Source of the DNA: Phycisphaeraceae bacterium
Lineage (GTDB): Bacteria > Planctomycetota > Phycisphaerae > Phycisphaerales > UBA1924
Assembly: GCA_019636695.1 (NCBI GenBank)
Contig: JAHBXD010000002.1
Coordinates: 434,001-498,000, forward strand
Reading direction: 5' to 3'
DNA: 64,000 nucleotides
Below, piece by piece: positions 8,688 through 18,132 of this stretch (within the stretch, counting starts at the first letter, position 1; every line of letters starts with the position of its first letter). Under the pieces are notes generated by a model. It was not told the DNA's origin. It searched no databases and worked only from the letters and a program-made list of their open reading frames with translations. A program made the position numbers and the translations under genes.

Positions 8688-10310
8688 ATGCCCCGCCGCA
8701 CGACGACATCACGCTCCCGACGCCCGGCTTCCGGCTCCGCACCCAAAAAGCCACGTGTATCGTCGAAGCCCTCTACCAAACGCCTCGACAACGGCCACGC
8801 CGCGCACGCACAAACATTCGCCGCCGACTGGTCATATGCCCCGGCCCCCGAGCGCGTGCCCGTCTCACTCAACGACCAATACACCCACTTCATCGCGGGC
8901 AACTTCCATCCACCGGCCCAGGACGGCTACTTCCCTACGACCAACCCCGCGAACGAAGCCGTCCTCAGCCACGTCGCCCAAGGCTCTGCCGCCGATGTGC
9001 ATTCCGCGGTCCAGGCCGCACGCCAGGCCCTTCCGGGCTGGAGCGCACTCCCCGGACCCGAGCGTGCCAAATACCTCTTCCGCATCGCCCGTCGCATCCA
9101 GGAACGCGCCCGCGAACTTGCCGTGCTCGAAACCCTCGACGGCGGCAAGCCCATCCGCGAAAGCCGCGATGTCGATATCCCCCTCGCCGCCGCCCACTTC
9201 TTTTATCACGCGGGCTGGTGCGACAAACTCGAATGGGTCTTCGGGCCACGACACAAACCCGTCGGCGTCTGCGGGCAGATCATCCCCTGGAACTTCCCCC
9301 TGCTCATGGCCGCGTGGAAACTTGCCCCGGCCCTCGCCTGCGGCAACACGGTTGTCCTCAAGCCCGCCGAAACCACCCCCCTCACCGCTCTTCGCCTGGC
9401 CGAGATTCTGCAAGAGGTCGAACTGCCCCCCGGTGTCGTGAACATCGTCACCGGGGATGGCAGCACCGGCGCTGCACTTGTCGAACATCCCGATGTTGAC
9501 AAGATCGCCTTCACCGGCTCAACCGAAGTGGGAAAACGCATCGCCCGCTCGACCGCGGGATCTGGCAAACGCCTGACGTTCGAACTCGGCGGCAAGAGTC
9601 CTCACATCATTTTTGAAGATGCCAGCATCGACCAGGCCGTCGAAGGCATCGTCCAGGGAATCTATTTCAACCAGGGGCACGTCTGCTGCGCCGGCAGCCG
9701 CCTTTTCGTCCAAGAGAGCATCCTCGACACCGTGATCGGCAAACTGCGCCGACGCCTTGCGACGCTCCGTATCGGCGACCCGCTCGACAAAAATACCGAC
9801 GTCGGCGCGATCAACTCCGCGGGCCAGCTCGCAACCATCAAACGCTATCTCGACGCGGGCGTGACCGAAGGCGCCGACCTCTACATCGGGGGTGAAATCG
9901 GCGAAGGCCTGCGAGGCTGGAAACACAACGGACGCCCCGTTCCCGACAATGGCGCGGCCGATGCCGTCAAGGGCTATTGGTGCCGCCCGTGCCTCTTCAC
10001 CGGTGTGCAGCCCAGCCAGGTCATCGCCCGCGAAGAGATCTTCGGCCCGGTCCTCGCCGTCATGAGTTTCCGCACGCCCGATGAAGCCCTGCAACGCGCC
10101 AACAACACCCCCTACGGCCTCGCCGCCGGCGTCTGGACCGACAAGGGAAGCAAGATTTTCGAAGTCGCCCGAAGGCTTCGCGCGGGCGTCGTGTGGTGCA
10201 ACACCTACAACATGTTTGACCCCGCTTCCCCCTTCGGGGGGTACAAAGAATCCGGGTTCGGCCGCGAAGGCGGCGTGCAGGGCCTGCGTGCCTACGTCAA
10301 TGTCGGGTGA
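8688..10310 (+). CDS. NAD(P)-dependent aldehyde dehydrogenase
   Basis: 540 residues of the ALDH superfamily, oxidising an aldehyde to its acid. The oxyanion Asn is in PWNFP (Asn202), the cofactor region is FTGSTEVG at 275-282, the general-base Glu299 is in FELGGKSP and the catalytic Cys333 is in GHVCCAGSR. Closest in style to ALDH2/betaine-aldehyde dehydrogenase-like enzymes; the substrate cannot be set from sequence. About 45 basic, low-complexity residues precede the domain, and an insertion (GLRGWKHNGRPVPDNG) lies before YWCRPCLF. A good Shine-Dalgarno (CGGAGG) precedes the ATG at 8688. It is preceded by a 228-base gap with no clear gene. Confidence 0.93.
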   Translation: MPRRTTTSRSRRPASGSAPKKPRVSSKPSTKRLDNGHAAHAQTFAADWSYAPAPERVPVSLNDQYTHFIAGNFHPPAQDGYFPTTNPANEAVLSHVAQGSAADVHSAVQAARQALPGWSALPGPERAKYLFRIARRIQERARELAVLETLDGGKPIRESRDVDIPLAAAHFFYHAGWCDKLEWVFGPRHKPVGVCGQIIPWNFPLLMAAWKLAPALACGNTVVLKPAETTPLTALRLAEILQEVELPPGVVNIVTGDGSTGAALVEHPDVDKIAFTGSTEVGKRIARSTAGSGKRLTFELGGKSPHIIFEDASIDQAVEGIVQGIYFNQGHVCCAGSRLFVQESILDTVIGKLRRRLATLRIGDPLDKNTDVGAINSAGQLATIKRYLDAGVTEGADLYIGGEIGEGLRGWKHNGRPVPDNGAADAVKGYWCRPCLFTGVQPSQVIAREEIFGPVLAVMSFRTPDEALQRANNTPYGLAAGVWTDKGSKIFEVARRLRAGVVWCNTYNMFDPASPFGGYKESGFGREGGVQGLRAYVNVG

Positions 10311-10574
10311 AGCCGCGGGCAACAGGCCTTGCGCTGTCGTCGATCCGCCCGAGCGTGCGCGCCGCAAGCACGCACCCGCGTAAGCGCCCGGCCGCATCCT
10401 CGCGCGCCCCTTCAAAATCAACCCGGTATACCCCCTTGTTGCCGCCACGATACGCGTCCGAGAACCGGCGCTGCATCAGGCGCGGCTTACCTGATGCGCG
10501 CGTTCCCACCCGAACATCTTGACGCGCTTGCCTGCGCGGCGCCTTCGCGCCCGCGTACTTGCGATGCTTTCTCC

Positions 10575-11126
10575 ATGGAAGGTCTTTACGCCAAGAGCAA
10601 AGCGTGCACACTCACCATGATCTGGGGCGCTGCGGTTCTGGCGTCCGCCGCGGCACTCTGGTGGCTCAGCGCCCCCATGCGCTGGCCGAGCGCAAAGGGC
10701 CTGGTCCTTGAGAGCCACTACTTCGGATACGGCACGGCCTTCGACAACTTCTACAAACCCGGTGTATCAGGCCCGAGCGTCCACTACCAATACACCGTCA
10801 ACGGAAACACCTACCGCTCCGACCGCCTCTCGCTCTTCTCCCGGCCAGACAAATACTCCTGCGATGAATCGCTCTGGGCACGCCAGGCCCAGCAACTCGT
10901 CGCCCAGCACCCTATCGGCTCTCGCATCGAAGTCCGATACGATCCCTCCAACCCCTCCCGAAGCGTCGTCACCTGGACGCTCAACCGCCCCGCGACCATC
11001 GGCGCGGGCGTGCTGCTCTCTCTGCTCACCATCGCCATGGCCTACGAGTGGCGCCACGCCAAACGCATCTGCCGAAAAGAACACGGGCGGACATTCGGCT
11101 TCGGGAAACGCGCCAAAGCCGCCTGA
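10575..11126 (+). CDS. DUF3592-like two-helix membrane protein
   Basis: 183 residues with membrane helices near both ends (TLTMIWGAAVLASAAALWWL and ATIGAGVLLSLLTIAMAYEW) enclosing an extracytoplasmic domain. That domain has VHYQYTVNGNTYRSDRL and a downstream VRYDPSNPSRSV, the pattern of DUF3592 proteins. The function of the family is not established. An upstream in-frame ATG at 10494 would add 27 residues; neither start has a clear ribosome binding site, and 10575 is chosen because it gives a short cytoplasmic lead before the first helix. Its stop lies 10 bases from the convergent smc stop. Confidence 0.72.
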   Translation: MEGLYAKSKACTLTMIWGAAVLASAAALWWLSAPMRWPSAKGLVLESHYFGYGTAFDNFYKPGVSGPSVHYQYTVNGNTYRSDRLSLFSRPDKYSCDESLWARQAQQLVAQHPIGSRIEVRYDPSNPSRSVVTWTLNRPATIGAGVLLSLLTIAMAYEWRHAKRICRKEHGRTFGFGKRAKAA

Positions 11127-11136
11127 ACCTGCTGCT

Positions 11137-14100
11137 TCACCCCGTCGCCGAGTCTTCCGGCTCGGGCGCGCGCACCACGTGCGGAGTTTCGCCCTGCCGC
11201 ATCCCCGCGAGTGCTTCGCGCAGCTTCCGGCTCGGTCGGCGGTCAACACCCTCCGGCGCCTTGCCCCCCCCCCGCCCTCGTGCCGGCGTCTCCACGACAA
11301 CACCTTCCGCGCGCGCTGACTCTTCGGCCTGAGCGCTGAACTTGCCGTCCTCACCTACCTGCTCAAACTTCACGCTCACGCGCGTCGACACGCCGCGTTC
11401 CTGCATCGTCACGCCGTACAACCGATCCACCGTCGCCATCGTCCGCTTGTTGTGCGTAATCACGATAAAGTGCGAACGATCGGTAAACTGTCTCACAACC
11501 CGAGTAAACCGCTCGACGTTCGCCTCATCAAGGGCCGCATCCACCTCGTCGAGCACGCAGAAACAACTCGGACTCGACCGGAAAATCGACAGCAGCAGCG
11601 CCACCGCCGTCATCGTCTTCTCACCGCCGGAGAGCTGGCTGATCGATCGCGGCTGCTTACCCGGAGGCCGTGCGATCACATCCACCCCGCTCTCGAGCAC
11701 GTCGATCTCATCCGTCTGCACCTTCTGGCCGTCAACCTCCTTCACCAGCCCCATCAGCCGCACCTCGGCATGCCCGCCGCCGAAGAGTTTGCGGAACATC
11801 CCGTTCGGGCCGCCGAACTCGCTCCGAATACGCTCGAACGACTCGGCAAACAACGACTTGCTCACCTCGTTCAATTTTTCGATCAGCGCGGTCAACTGCC
11901 GCGCGGCCTCGTCGATATCCGCCAACTGCGCCACCAACTCATCGTTCCGACGCGCAAGCTGCGTCTCCTCTTCAATCGCATCAAGATTCACATGCCCGAG
12001 CCGCGAAATCTCATCCCGCAGCACCCCCGCCGCCGCCGTCGCCTCCGTCGGGTCGATCCGCGAAACACCCCCGCCCTGCATCAACGCGCGATACTCCCCA
12101 TACTCCCACGCAAGGTCAATCCGCAGATCCTCCAGCGTCCGCTCCTCAAGCGCCTCGCGCCGAGCCTCCACCTCTCGACGACCGATCTCGATGCTCTGCC
12201 AGTCTCGATCCACGTGCTGCGCATGCTCCTTCGCGTCATGCAAGCGCTCGCCCGCGTCGCGGCACGCCCGATCAGCCTCAGCCAGTACCTCGCCGGCCTG
12301 CGTTGCCGCGGCCTCAAGCTCGGCCGCCTTCGCTTCAGCGCTCTGCACGAGAGCGCTCGCCTCCTCAATCGCCAGTTCCAACTCAGACACCCGGGCACGG
12401 GCATGCGCTGACTGATGCTGCAAGTCACGCTCATGACGCTCGAGCGCGTCGATCTCCGACTGCGCAACCGCCCCCTCTCGACGCGCTGCCCCAGCCTGTT
12501 CCCCCAGGCGCCCCACTGCCACCTTCGCCGCCGTCAACTGCTCCGCCGCCGCATCCGCCCGCAGACGCAAACGCTGCAACTCACCCTCCAGATGTGCTGC
12601 GGCCTCGCCCTGCTCGGCCCCAAGCCGACCCAGGCTCTCGGCCTTGGCCGAAAGCGCTGCCCGGTCATGCTCGATCTTCTCCACGCGAACCGAGAACTGC
12701 TCCGCCTCGCTCGCCGCAGCCAAGTGCTCACGCTCGAGCCTGCTTCGGTCGGCGCCGAGCCGATCAAGCCGAGTCTGGTCGCCCACCTGCGCCCGCTGCG
12801 CCGCGGCGACCTGCTGCGCCAATTCCGCACGCGAACGCGAATATTCCGCCGCCTCGCCGTCGACCGATTTCAGCCGCTCACGCTCCGCCTCAAGTTCACG
12901 ACCGAGCACTGCAAGCTGCGCGCGAAGCTCCGTCAGTTCGATCCGCCGTTGCAGCACGCCCGAAGCGCCCTCTTCGGCCGACTCCGGACCCGCGACAAAC
13001 CTGCCATCGGCTTCCGCGACCTCGCCCCGAAGCGTCACAAACCGCGCACCGCGCATCGGCCCGGCGCCGAGCATCATCGCGACGTCCAGGTTCTCGACGA
13101 CAAACGTCCGCGAAAGCAGCGTATCGAGCAATCGCTCGACCTCGTCTTCACGACCGCTCGCCGCCGCGCGCACCAGCGGACGAACCGCACGAACACGCGG
13201 CGCGAGGTCCGCATCTACCCCCCACGCCTCGGATGAACCCTCCGGCAACACCCCTGGTGCGGCCAGCGGCAGAAACGTCACTCGCCCGCCCAGCAGTTCA
13301 CGCTCAGCCTCACACGGAATCGTCGCCAGCGAATCGACCACAAGCCCGCGCAACGCCGACCCGAGCGCCGCCTCAACCGGCAGCACGTCGTCACGATCGG
13401 CTTCGATCAGTTCCGCCAGCGGCGCGATCACGCCCGCGAACCCTTCGCCCCGATCGCGAATCGCCAGCACATCGCGCACCGCCTCGCCCAGACCCACGCG
13501 CGCATCGGCCATTTCTTCCAGCGTTGCCCGGCGAGAATCCAATCGCACATACTGCTGCTCGGCCTCTCCCACCCGATGCGCAAGCCGCTGACGCCCCTGG
13601 CTCAACGTCGCCAGCGCCGCGTCGATCTCCGCGATGCGGCCCTCCATCAAAACGATCTCTTCACCCCGCGCCGCCACCACGCCCGCCAGCGCTTCGGCCG
13701 CCGCTGCAAGTTCCTGCCGTTCACGCCCGAGCGCCGCGGCACGATGGCCGATGCGCTCGATCTGTTCCTGCAACGACTCGATCCGCCTCGCATCCGCCTC
13801 GACCGAGGCCAGGATCTGCGTCCGCTCGCGCTCGATGTTCGTCATCGCCGCGCGACAGTGCGCAAGCGCTTGCTGCCGTTCGGTCAACTCCTCAAGCACC
13901 CGCGCGCGATCCTCTGCGGCGTGCGTCAGCGTCCGCTCCGCCTCGGTCAGTTCTTCGGCCACCGCCGCAAGCCGGGCCTTCGCCGCGTCGCGCTCGCCCT
14001 CAAGCCGTTCACGCCGGCGAACCAGTTCCGCTGCCCGTTCGTGCTCACGCTGAAGCTGCTCGCGGATGTCTTCAAGCCCGCGCGATGAAAGCTGGACGCG

Positions 14101-15168
14101 CTGCCTCGCATGCTCCGCGTCGTGCAACGCCGATGTGCGTTCCGACTGAATCGCCCGAACCCGATCGGCCGCATCAGCCCTCGCGGCATCCGCATCGTGC
14201 TTGTCACGCTCAAGTTCGCCCACAAGACGGATCGACTCTTCCCGCTTCACATCCAACGCCGCAAGGTTTGAAGTCAGCCCCATCAGCCGCTGACGCAGTT
14301 CGTCATACTGATCGAATGCGATCGCCACGCGCAGCGCCTGATACTCGGCGTCGAGTTCCTGAAACCGTCTTGCCTTGGCGGCCTGCCCCTTGACGATCCG
14401 CAGTCGCCGCTCCGTCGAGGCCAGTTGCTCGCGCGTTGATTCCAGGTTCGCCTGCGCGCGCTCAAGCTTGCGCTGCGCTTCGACACGCCGAACCTTGTAC
14501 TTGGCGATCCCCGCGGCCTCTTCAAAAATATGCCGACGCTCCTGGGGCGAACTCAGCAGCATCGCATCGACCTTGCCCTGCTCGATGATCGAATACGCAT
14601 CCGCGCCGATCCCCGTATCGAGAAACAGGTCGCGGATGTCCTTCAGTCGCGCACGCCGACCGTTGATCAGATACTGGCTCGTCCCGTCTCGATACAGCCG
14701 GCGCTCCACCTCAACCACATCCGCATCAATCGGCAGCGCCCGCCGACCCCGCGCCGCCTCATCCAGCACACTCGCGTCTTCCCCGTCCTCTTTCGGCGCC
14801 TCGGCATGGTCTTCTTCGAGAACCCCCGCCGTCTGCCCGCCCGCCTCGGCCGGCGCACGCCCGATCCCCTCGCTCGCGCGAGCCGAGCCGACGCCGTTCC
14901 CGAGAATCGGGTTCTCGAATGTCAGCGCGACGCTCGCCATCCCCGCGGGCTTGCGCCCCGCCGAGCCGGCGAAAATCACGTCGATCATCTCCTTCCCGCG
15001 CAGACTCTTGCTCGACCGCTCACCCAGCACCCACTTGATCGCATCGACCACGTTGCTCTTGCCGCACCCGTTCGGGCCGACAATCCCTGTGAGGTCATCG
15101 TCAAACGTAAAAACGGTCGGGTCGGCGAAAGACTTGAAGCCGTTCAATGTCAGCCGGGAAAGACGCAT
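11137..15168 (-). CDS. smc: Chromosome segregation protein SMC
   Basis: 1343 residues of the condensin ATPase that organises and segregates DNA. The N-terminal head starts [20 protein letters not shown] with Walker [10 protein letters not shown] at 31-39. Two long coiled coils flank a hinge at roughly 560-730 ([12 protein letters not shown] ... [13 protein letters not shown]). The C-terminal head has the signature LSGGEKT near 1176 and Walker [14 protein letters not shown] near 1209. It is about 150 residues longer than typical SMC for two reasons: an acidic Ala/Glu-rich insertion at about 90-146 inside the first head, and a low-complexity tail after about 1275 rich in Gly, Arg, Pro and Glu. 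No scpA or scpB is in the window. Confidence 0.96.
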   Translation of the reverse strand: MRLSRLTLNGFKSFADPTVFTFDDDLTGIVGPNGCGKSNVVDAIKWVLGERSSKSLRGKEMIDVIFAGSAGRKPAGMASVALTFENPILGNGVGSARASEGIGRAPAEAGGQTAGVLEEDHAEAPKEDGEDASVLDEAARGRRALPIDADVVEVERRLYRDGTSQYLINGRRARLKDIRDLFLDTGIGADAYSIIEQGKVDAMLLSSPQERRHIFEEAAGIAKYKVRRVEAQRKLERAQANLESTREQLASTERRLRIVKGQAAKARRFQELDAEYQALRVAIAFDQYDELRQRLMGLTSNLAALDVKREESIRLVGELERDKHDADAARADAADRVRAIQSERTSALHDAEHARQRVQLSSRGLEDIREQLQREHERAAELVRRRERLEGERDAAKARLAAVAEELTEAERTLTHAAEDRARVLEELTERQQALAHCRAAMTNIERERTQILASVEADARRIESLQEQIERIGHRAAALGRERQELAAAAEALAGVVAARGEEIVLMEGRIAEIDAALATLSQGRQRLAHRVGEAEQQYVRLDSRRATLEEMADARVGLGEAVRDVLAIRDRGEGFAGVIAPLAELIEADRDDVLPVEAALGSALRGLVVDSLATIPCEAERELLGGRVTFLPLAAPGVLPEGSSEAWGVDADLAPRVRAVRPLVRAAASGREDEVERLLDTLLSRTFVVENLDVAMMLGAGPMRGARFVTLRGEVAEADGRFVAGPESAEEGASGVLQRRIELTELRAQLAVLGRELEAERERLKSVDGEAAEYSRSRAELAQQVAAAQRAQVGDQTRLDRLGADRSRLEREHLAAASEAEQFSVRVEKIEHDRAALSAKAESLGRLGAEQGEAAAHLEGELQRLRLRADAAAEQLTAAKVAVGRLGEQAGAARREGAVAQSEIDALERHERDLQHQSAHARARVSELELAIEEASALVQSAEAKAAELEAAATQAGEVLAEADRACRDAGERLHDAKEHAQHVDRDWQSIEIGRREVEARREALEERTLEDLRIDLAWEYGEYRALMQGGGVSRIDPTEATAAAGVLRDEISRLGHVNLDAIEEETQLARRNDELVAQLADIDEAARQLTALIEKLNEVSKSLFAESFERIRSEFGGPNGMFRKLFGGGHAEVRLMGLVKEVDGQKVQTDEIDVLESGVDVIARPPGKQPRSISQLSGGEKTMTAVALLLSIFRSSPSCFCVLDEVDAALDEANVERFTRVVRQFTDRSHFIVITHNKRTMATVDRLYGVTMQERGVSTRVSVKFEQVGEDGKFSAQAEESARAEGVVVETPARGRGGGKAPEGVDRRPSRKLREALAGMRQGETPHVVRAPEPEDSATG

Positions 15169-15305
15169 CGCTCAGGCAACCTCCATGTCCGCCCGCAGCC
15201 GTCCGGCTGCCCGCTCCGGGTCGGGGCGATCTTCACCCCGGACACTTCCCCGAGCGCACATGCACACCATACCACCTTCGATCACCGCCGGCACGCAGCG
15301 CCTCC

Positions 15306-16448
15306 TTACCGAGCCACCGCGCCCTGCACGTTGGCAACCCCCCGCGCCCCCGCGAGAAACTCTTCCAGACTCCGCCCATCCGCATGCGCCCCGGCACGCA
15401 CACCGGGCTGCCCCGTCCGAGCCTCTGCGTGATCGATGTCAACCCCTTGAAGACCGCCGCGCGTCCACATCACCCCACCGCGCAAAAACTGCTCCCGCGC
15501 CTCGCCCTCAGCATGCACACCCTCCCACGGTCGAGGCGAAAACCGCATCACCGTCGTCGCATCCGTCTCCGGTCGCCACGGATCCCACCCGGGGTTGACT
15601 TCTCCGCCGGGCCGGCGCATCACCGAACCGTCATACTGCGTCATCATCACCGTGGCTTGCGGGTCGCTATGCATGCTCCAACGGGGCTTTGACCGATCGA
15701 ACGTATCCACGAACATCGCCTTGCCCGATGGAAACTGCACCTGGTGATACCGCAAATCACCCAACCGCGCTGTGGACGGCACGACATACCGATCCCACCC
15801 CTCGCCCAGACGAAGCCGAGACCCCGGCGGCAGCGTCCGCGATGAACCCGCGAAATCAAACCCCGAAGTTGTGAACGAATACGACGAACTGAATGGCATC
15901 ACCGCGTTTGCCGGCGAAGGCTCCGGCTGATGCGGCGCGAACGCGCCCGCATCAAACCGCCGCCCGGCCTGCTCCTGCCACGCGAGGCGATGCACGTCGT
16001 ACGGCGAAACAAACATCTCATCGGGCAGACGCGAAGCCAAATAGTCCGTAAGCACCAGCGGCCACGCATTCACGTGCGGCAGCCAGTCCCGCACCGGCGC
16101 CAGATCCTCCCGCATGACACGCCGACGCAGAATATCGATCGCCTGCGCCGAGGCGGCCTCGGCTGCCGTGGCATTCGTCGATTGGCGACGAAGATCCTCA
16201 TATATCGTGTGGGCGCCCTGGGGGTTTCCCGCGCGCCAACTGAAGGTCGCGATGCGGTCCTGATACTCGACGGAGTACGACACGACCGCTCGACCCGCCT
16301 GCGACATCTGCGACATGTTCCGGGCGTCGCGGGCCGACATCCGTGCCTGTTGAAGTATGGGCACGAGCAGAGAACCCCCCAAAGCCATGGCGACCGAGAT
16401 CGCCAGCAGATCAACAAGCACCACGCCCCGCCGGATATCCCCGGTCAT
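15306..16448 (-). CDS. Pseudopilin-like protein with prepilin-type N-terminus
   Basis: 380 residues starting MTGDIRRGVVLVDLLAIS, continuing as a long hydrophobic helix. The pattern basic-Gly followed by a hydrophobic helix with an acidic residue five positions on resembles a type III/IV prepilin peptidase site, with Asp in place of the usual Glu. The rest resembles the planctomycete family of large secreted pseudopilins with a C-terminal globular domain. ATG 16448 is chosen because AAGGAG lies 6 bases upstream. It lies 137 bases upstream of smc on the same strand, without other secretion genes nearby. A role in a type II-like secretion or surface system is inference. Confidence 0.68.
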   Translation of the reverse strand: MTGDIRRGVVLVDLLAISVAMALGGSLLVPILQQARMSARDARNMSQMSQAGRAVVSYSVEYQDRIATFSWRAGNPQGAHTIYEDLRRQSTNATAAEAASAQAIDILRRRVMREDLAPVRDWLPHVNAWPLVLTDYLASRLPDEMFVSPYDVHRLAWQEQAGRRFDAGAFAPHQPEPSPANAVMPFSSSYSFTTSGFDFAGSSRTLPPGSRLRLGEGWDRYVVPSTARLGDLRYHQVQFPSGKAMFVDTFDRSKPRWSMHSDPQATVMMTQYDGSVMRRPGGEVNPGWDPWRPETDATTVMRFSPRPWEGVHAEGEAREQFLRGGVMWTRGGLQGVDIDHAEARTGQPGVRAGAHADGRSLEEFLAGARGVANVQGAVAR

Positions 16449-16719
16449 ATCCCGCTCCTTGTGTTCGATCACGACCGCTCCACCTCAATCGCCACGCAAC
16501 CTGTTCCCGAATCCGCTTCTCGGACTTTGAACCAGTCTAGCGGGAGCGCCTGCCGCGGCGAGATCCAAAAACACCCCCGCCGAACTCGCACTGCTTGGCT
16601 GATCGGTACATCCCGCAGAGTCTTTCCCTCGCTTCGACCCTGCGGGCTGGTGCGAAGCCCGCCCGTACCGAACGCTTGTGCATGAGGCACGGTCGAGAGG
16701 CCCCACGCGGAGGATGGCC

Positions 16720-18000
16720 ATGGGCGGACGCACACTGACGGTGGTCACGATCGAAAACGGCTCCTGGCCGGGGGAAGATGACCCCGCCCTCGCCCTCCTC
16801 GGCCCCGTGCTTGCCGCGTGGCCGCGCCCCGAAGCGCTCCCACGACTCGATCGCACCACGTTCCACAGGCTCCTCGATGCCGCGGAACGCCTGCCCGGTC
16901 TGGTTCTGGCGCTCTGCCCCCCTGCCGCGAGCGAAGACCAGGTCCGAAGCCTCATGCACGCCCTGAAACAGAAACGTGCCTCGGGCGTACTTCTTGTCCA
17001 CGACAATCTCGGCGTGCTCCGCGCCCACGAAGACGGCGGCTTGGTGATTGAAAACGTGCACACCTCTGCGCCCGCCCTCGCTCGCACACTCTTCGGCCTG
17101 CTCCGGCGTCAGGATGACCTCGACGAAGTCGAGCAAGAACTGCGCCATCAACGCATCTCCTCGGGCGGCCTCGTCGGCCAGATGACCCAGTGGCACCAGG
17201 AAATGCACCTGGCCGCCACCGTCCAGCGCGAGCTGCTTCCCCATGAACTTCCTCAGGTCGAAGGCCTGGATTGCGGAGTCTTCTTCCGCCCGGCGGGGTA
17301 TGTCAGCGGCGATATCTACGACATCAGCCGCATGCCCGATGGTCGCATCGCGTTCTTCGTGGCCGACGCGGTCGGGCACGGTGTTCCCGCGGCCCTGTTG
17401 ACCATGGTGATCGGCCAGAGCCTTGCACGCACCCACCAGACCAACGGGCGCACGATCGTCACCGACCCCGGAGAAGCCCTTGCCCGCGTCAACGCCGCGC
17501 TCTGCTCGCGCCAGTTTCACTCGCCGCGTTTTGCCACGGGCGTCTACGGCCTGATCGACCCTGCAACCGGCCAGGTCTGGCTTGCCGGCGCCGGGCACCC
17601 CCCACCGCTTCGACTCGGCCCCGACGGGGTAGAACGCATCGAGCTTGACGGCCCGTTGATGGGTGTCTTTCCTGATGCCGAGTTCGCCACGATCACGTTC
17701 ACCTTGCAACCCGGGGAATCCCTGGTGCTGTATTCCGATGGATTTGAAACGGTTTTCCCGCCCCCCGGCGCTGCTGACCGCGAGACCTTCAAACCCAACC
17801 GCGAATTCGTCCGCCACTTTGCCGACCTCCTCACCCCCAGCGAATCAGGTCCGGGCATGGAAGCCGCCATTGCCCGGCTCGCCGGGCTGCTTGATGCGCA
17901 ACGCGGCTCGCTCCATCAGGCCGACGACCTGACTGCTCTGGTCATCTGCCGCGTGCCGGTTACCGCATCGGTCTCGGTGACCCTGGCGCAGGCGGCCTGA
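16720..18000 (+). CDS. PP2C-family serine/threonine phosphatase, RsbU/SpoIIE type
   Basis: 426 residues. The C-terminal half is a SpoIIE/RsbU phosphatase domain: LAATVQRELLPHELP linker, YVSGDIYDI and VADAVGHGVPAALLTM with the metal-binding aspartates, then FATGVYGLIDPATG, GAGHPPPL and LVLYSDGFET. Such enzymes dephosphorylate anti-sigma-factor antagonists in partner-switching cascades. The N-terminal 170 residues look like a degenerate receiver- or sensor-like domain (VLLVHDNLGVLRAHEDGG) without a recognisable phosphorylation site. The start is ATG 16720, with GGAGG six bases before it. No anti-sigma or antagonist gene is adjacent, so its target is unknown. Confidence 0.9.
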   Translation: MGGRTLTVVTIENGSWPGEDDPALALLGPVLAAWPRPEALPRLDRTTFHRLLDAAERLPGLVLALCPPAASEDQVRSLMHALKQKRASGVLLVHDNLGVLRAHEDGGLVIENVHTSAPALARTLFGLLRRQDDLDEVEQELRHQRISSGGLVGQMTQWHQEMHLAATVQRELLPHELPQVEGLDCGVFFRPAGYVSGDIYDISRMPDGRIAFFVADAVGHGVPAALLTMVIGQSLARTHQTNGRTIVTDPGEALARVNAALCSRQFHSPRFATGVYGLIDPATGQVWLAGAGHPPPLRLGPDGVERIELDGPLMGVFPDAEFATITFTLQPGESLVLYSDGFETVFPPPGAADRETFKPNREFVRHFADLLTPSESGPGMEAAIARLAGLLDAQRGSLHQADDLTALVICRVPVTASVSVTLAQAA

Positions 18001-18032
18001 CCGCACGCTCGGCTCGCGGCAGGCGCACGGGC

Positions 18033-18060
18033 TTGACGTCTCGGCCTTGCTCGCTACGTT
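18033..18060 (+). promoter_or_regulatory. Candidate sigma-70-like promoter of the isomerase/oxidoreductase fusion gene
   Basis: TTGACG at 18033-18038 and TACGTT at 18055-18060 are 16 bases apart, in the gap after the phosphatase gene and 73 bases upstream of the next start. The -35 is good and the -10 is poor, so this is a candidate only. A perfect 8-bp hairpin (CGATGGAG / CTCCATCG, 18073-18093) would fall in the leader. Confidence 0.35.
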
Positions 18061-18132
18061 GGCTTTGCGTGTCGATGGAGCCATTCTCCATCGCACCGAA
18101 GCCGGCCGATCGTCCGGCGCAGGAGACGTGGC

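Noticed and set aside
11670..14393. Plus-strand frame of about 900 codons opposite smc
   Set aside because: Its translation is Pro/Arg/Ala-rich low-complexity sequence, the usual shadow of a high-GC gene, while the minus strand encodes a full SMC.
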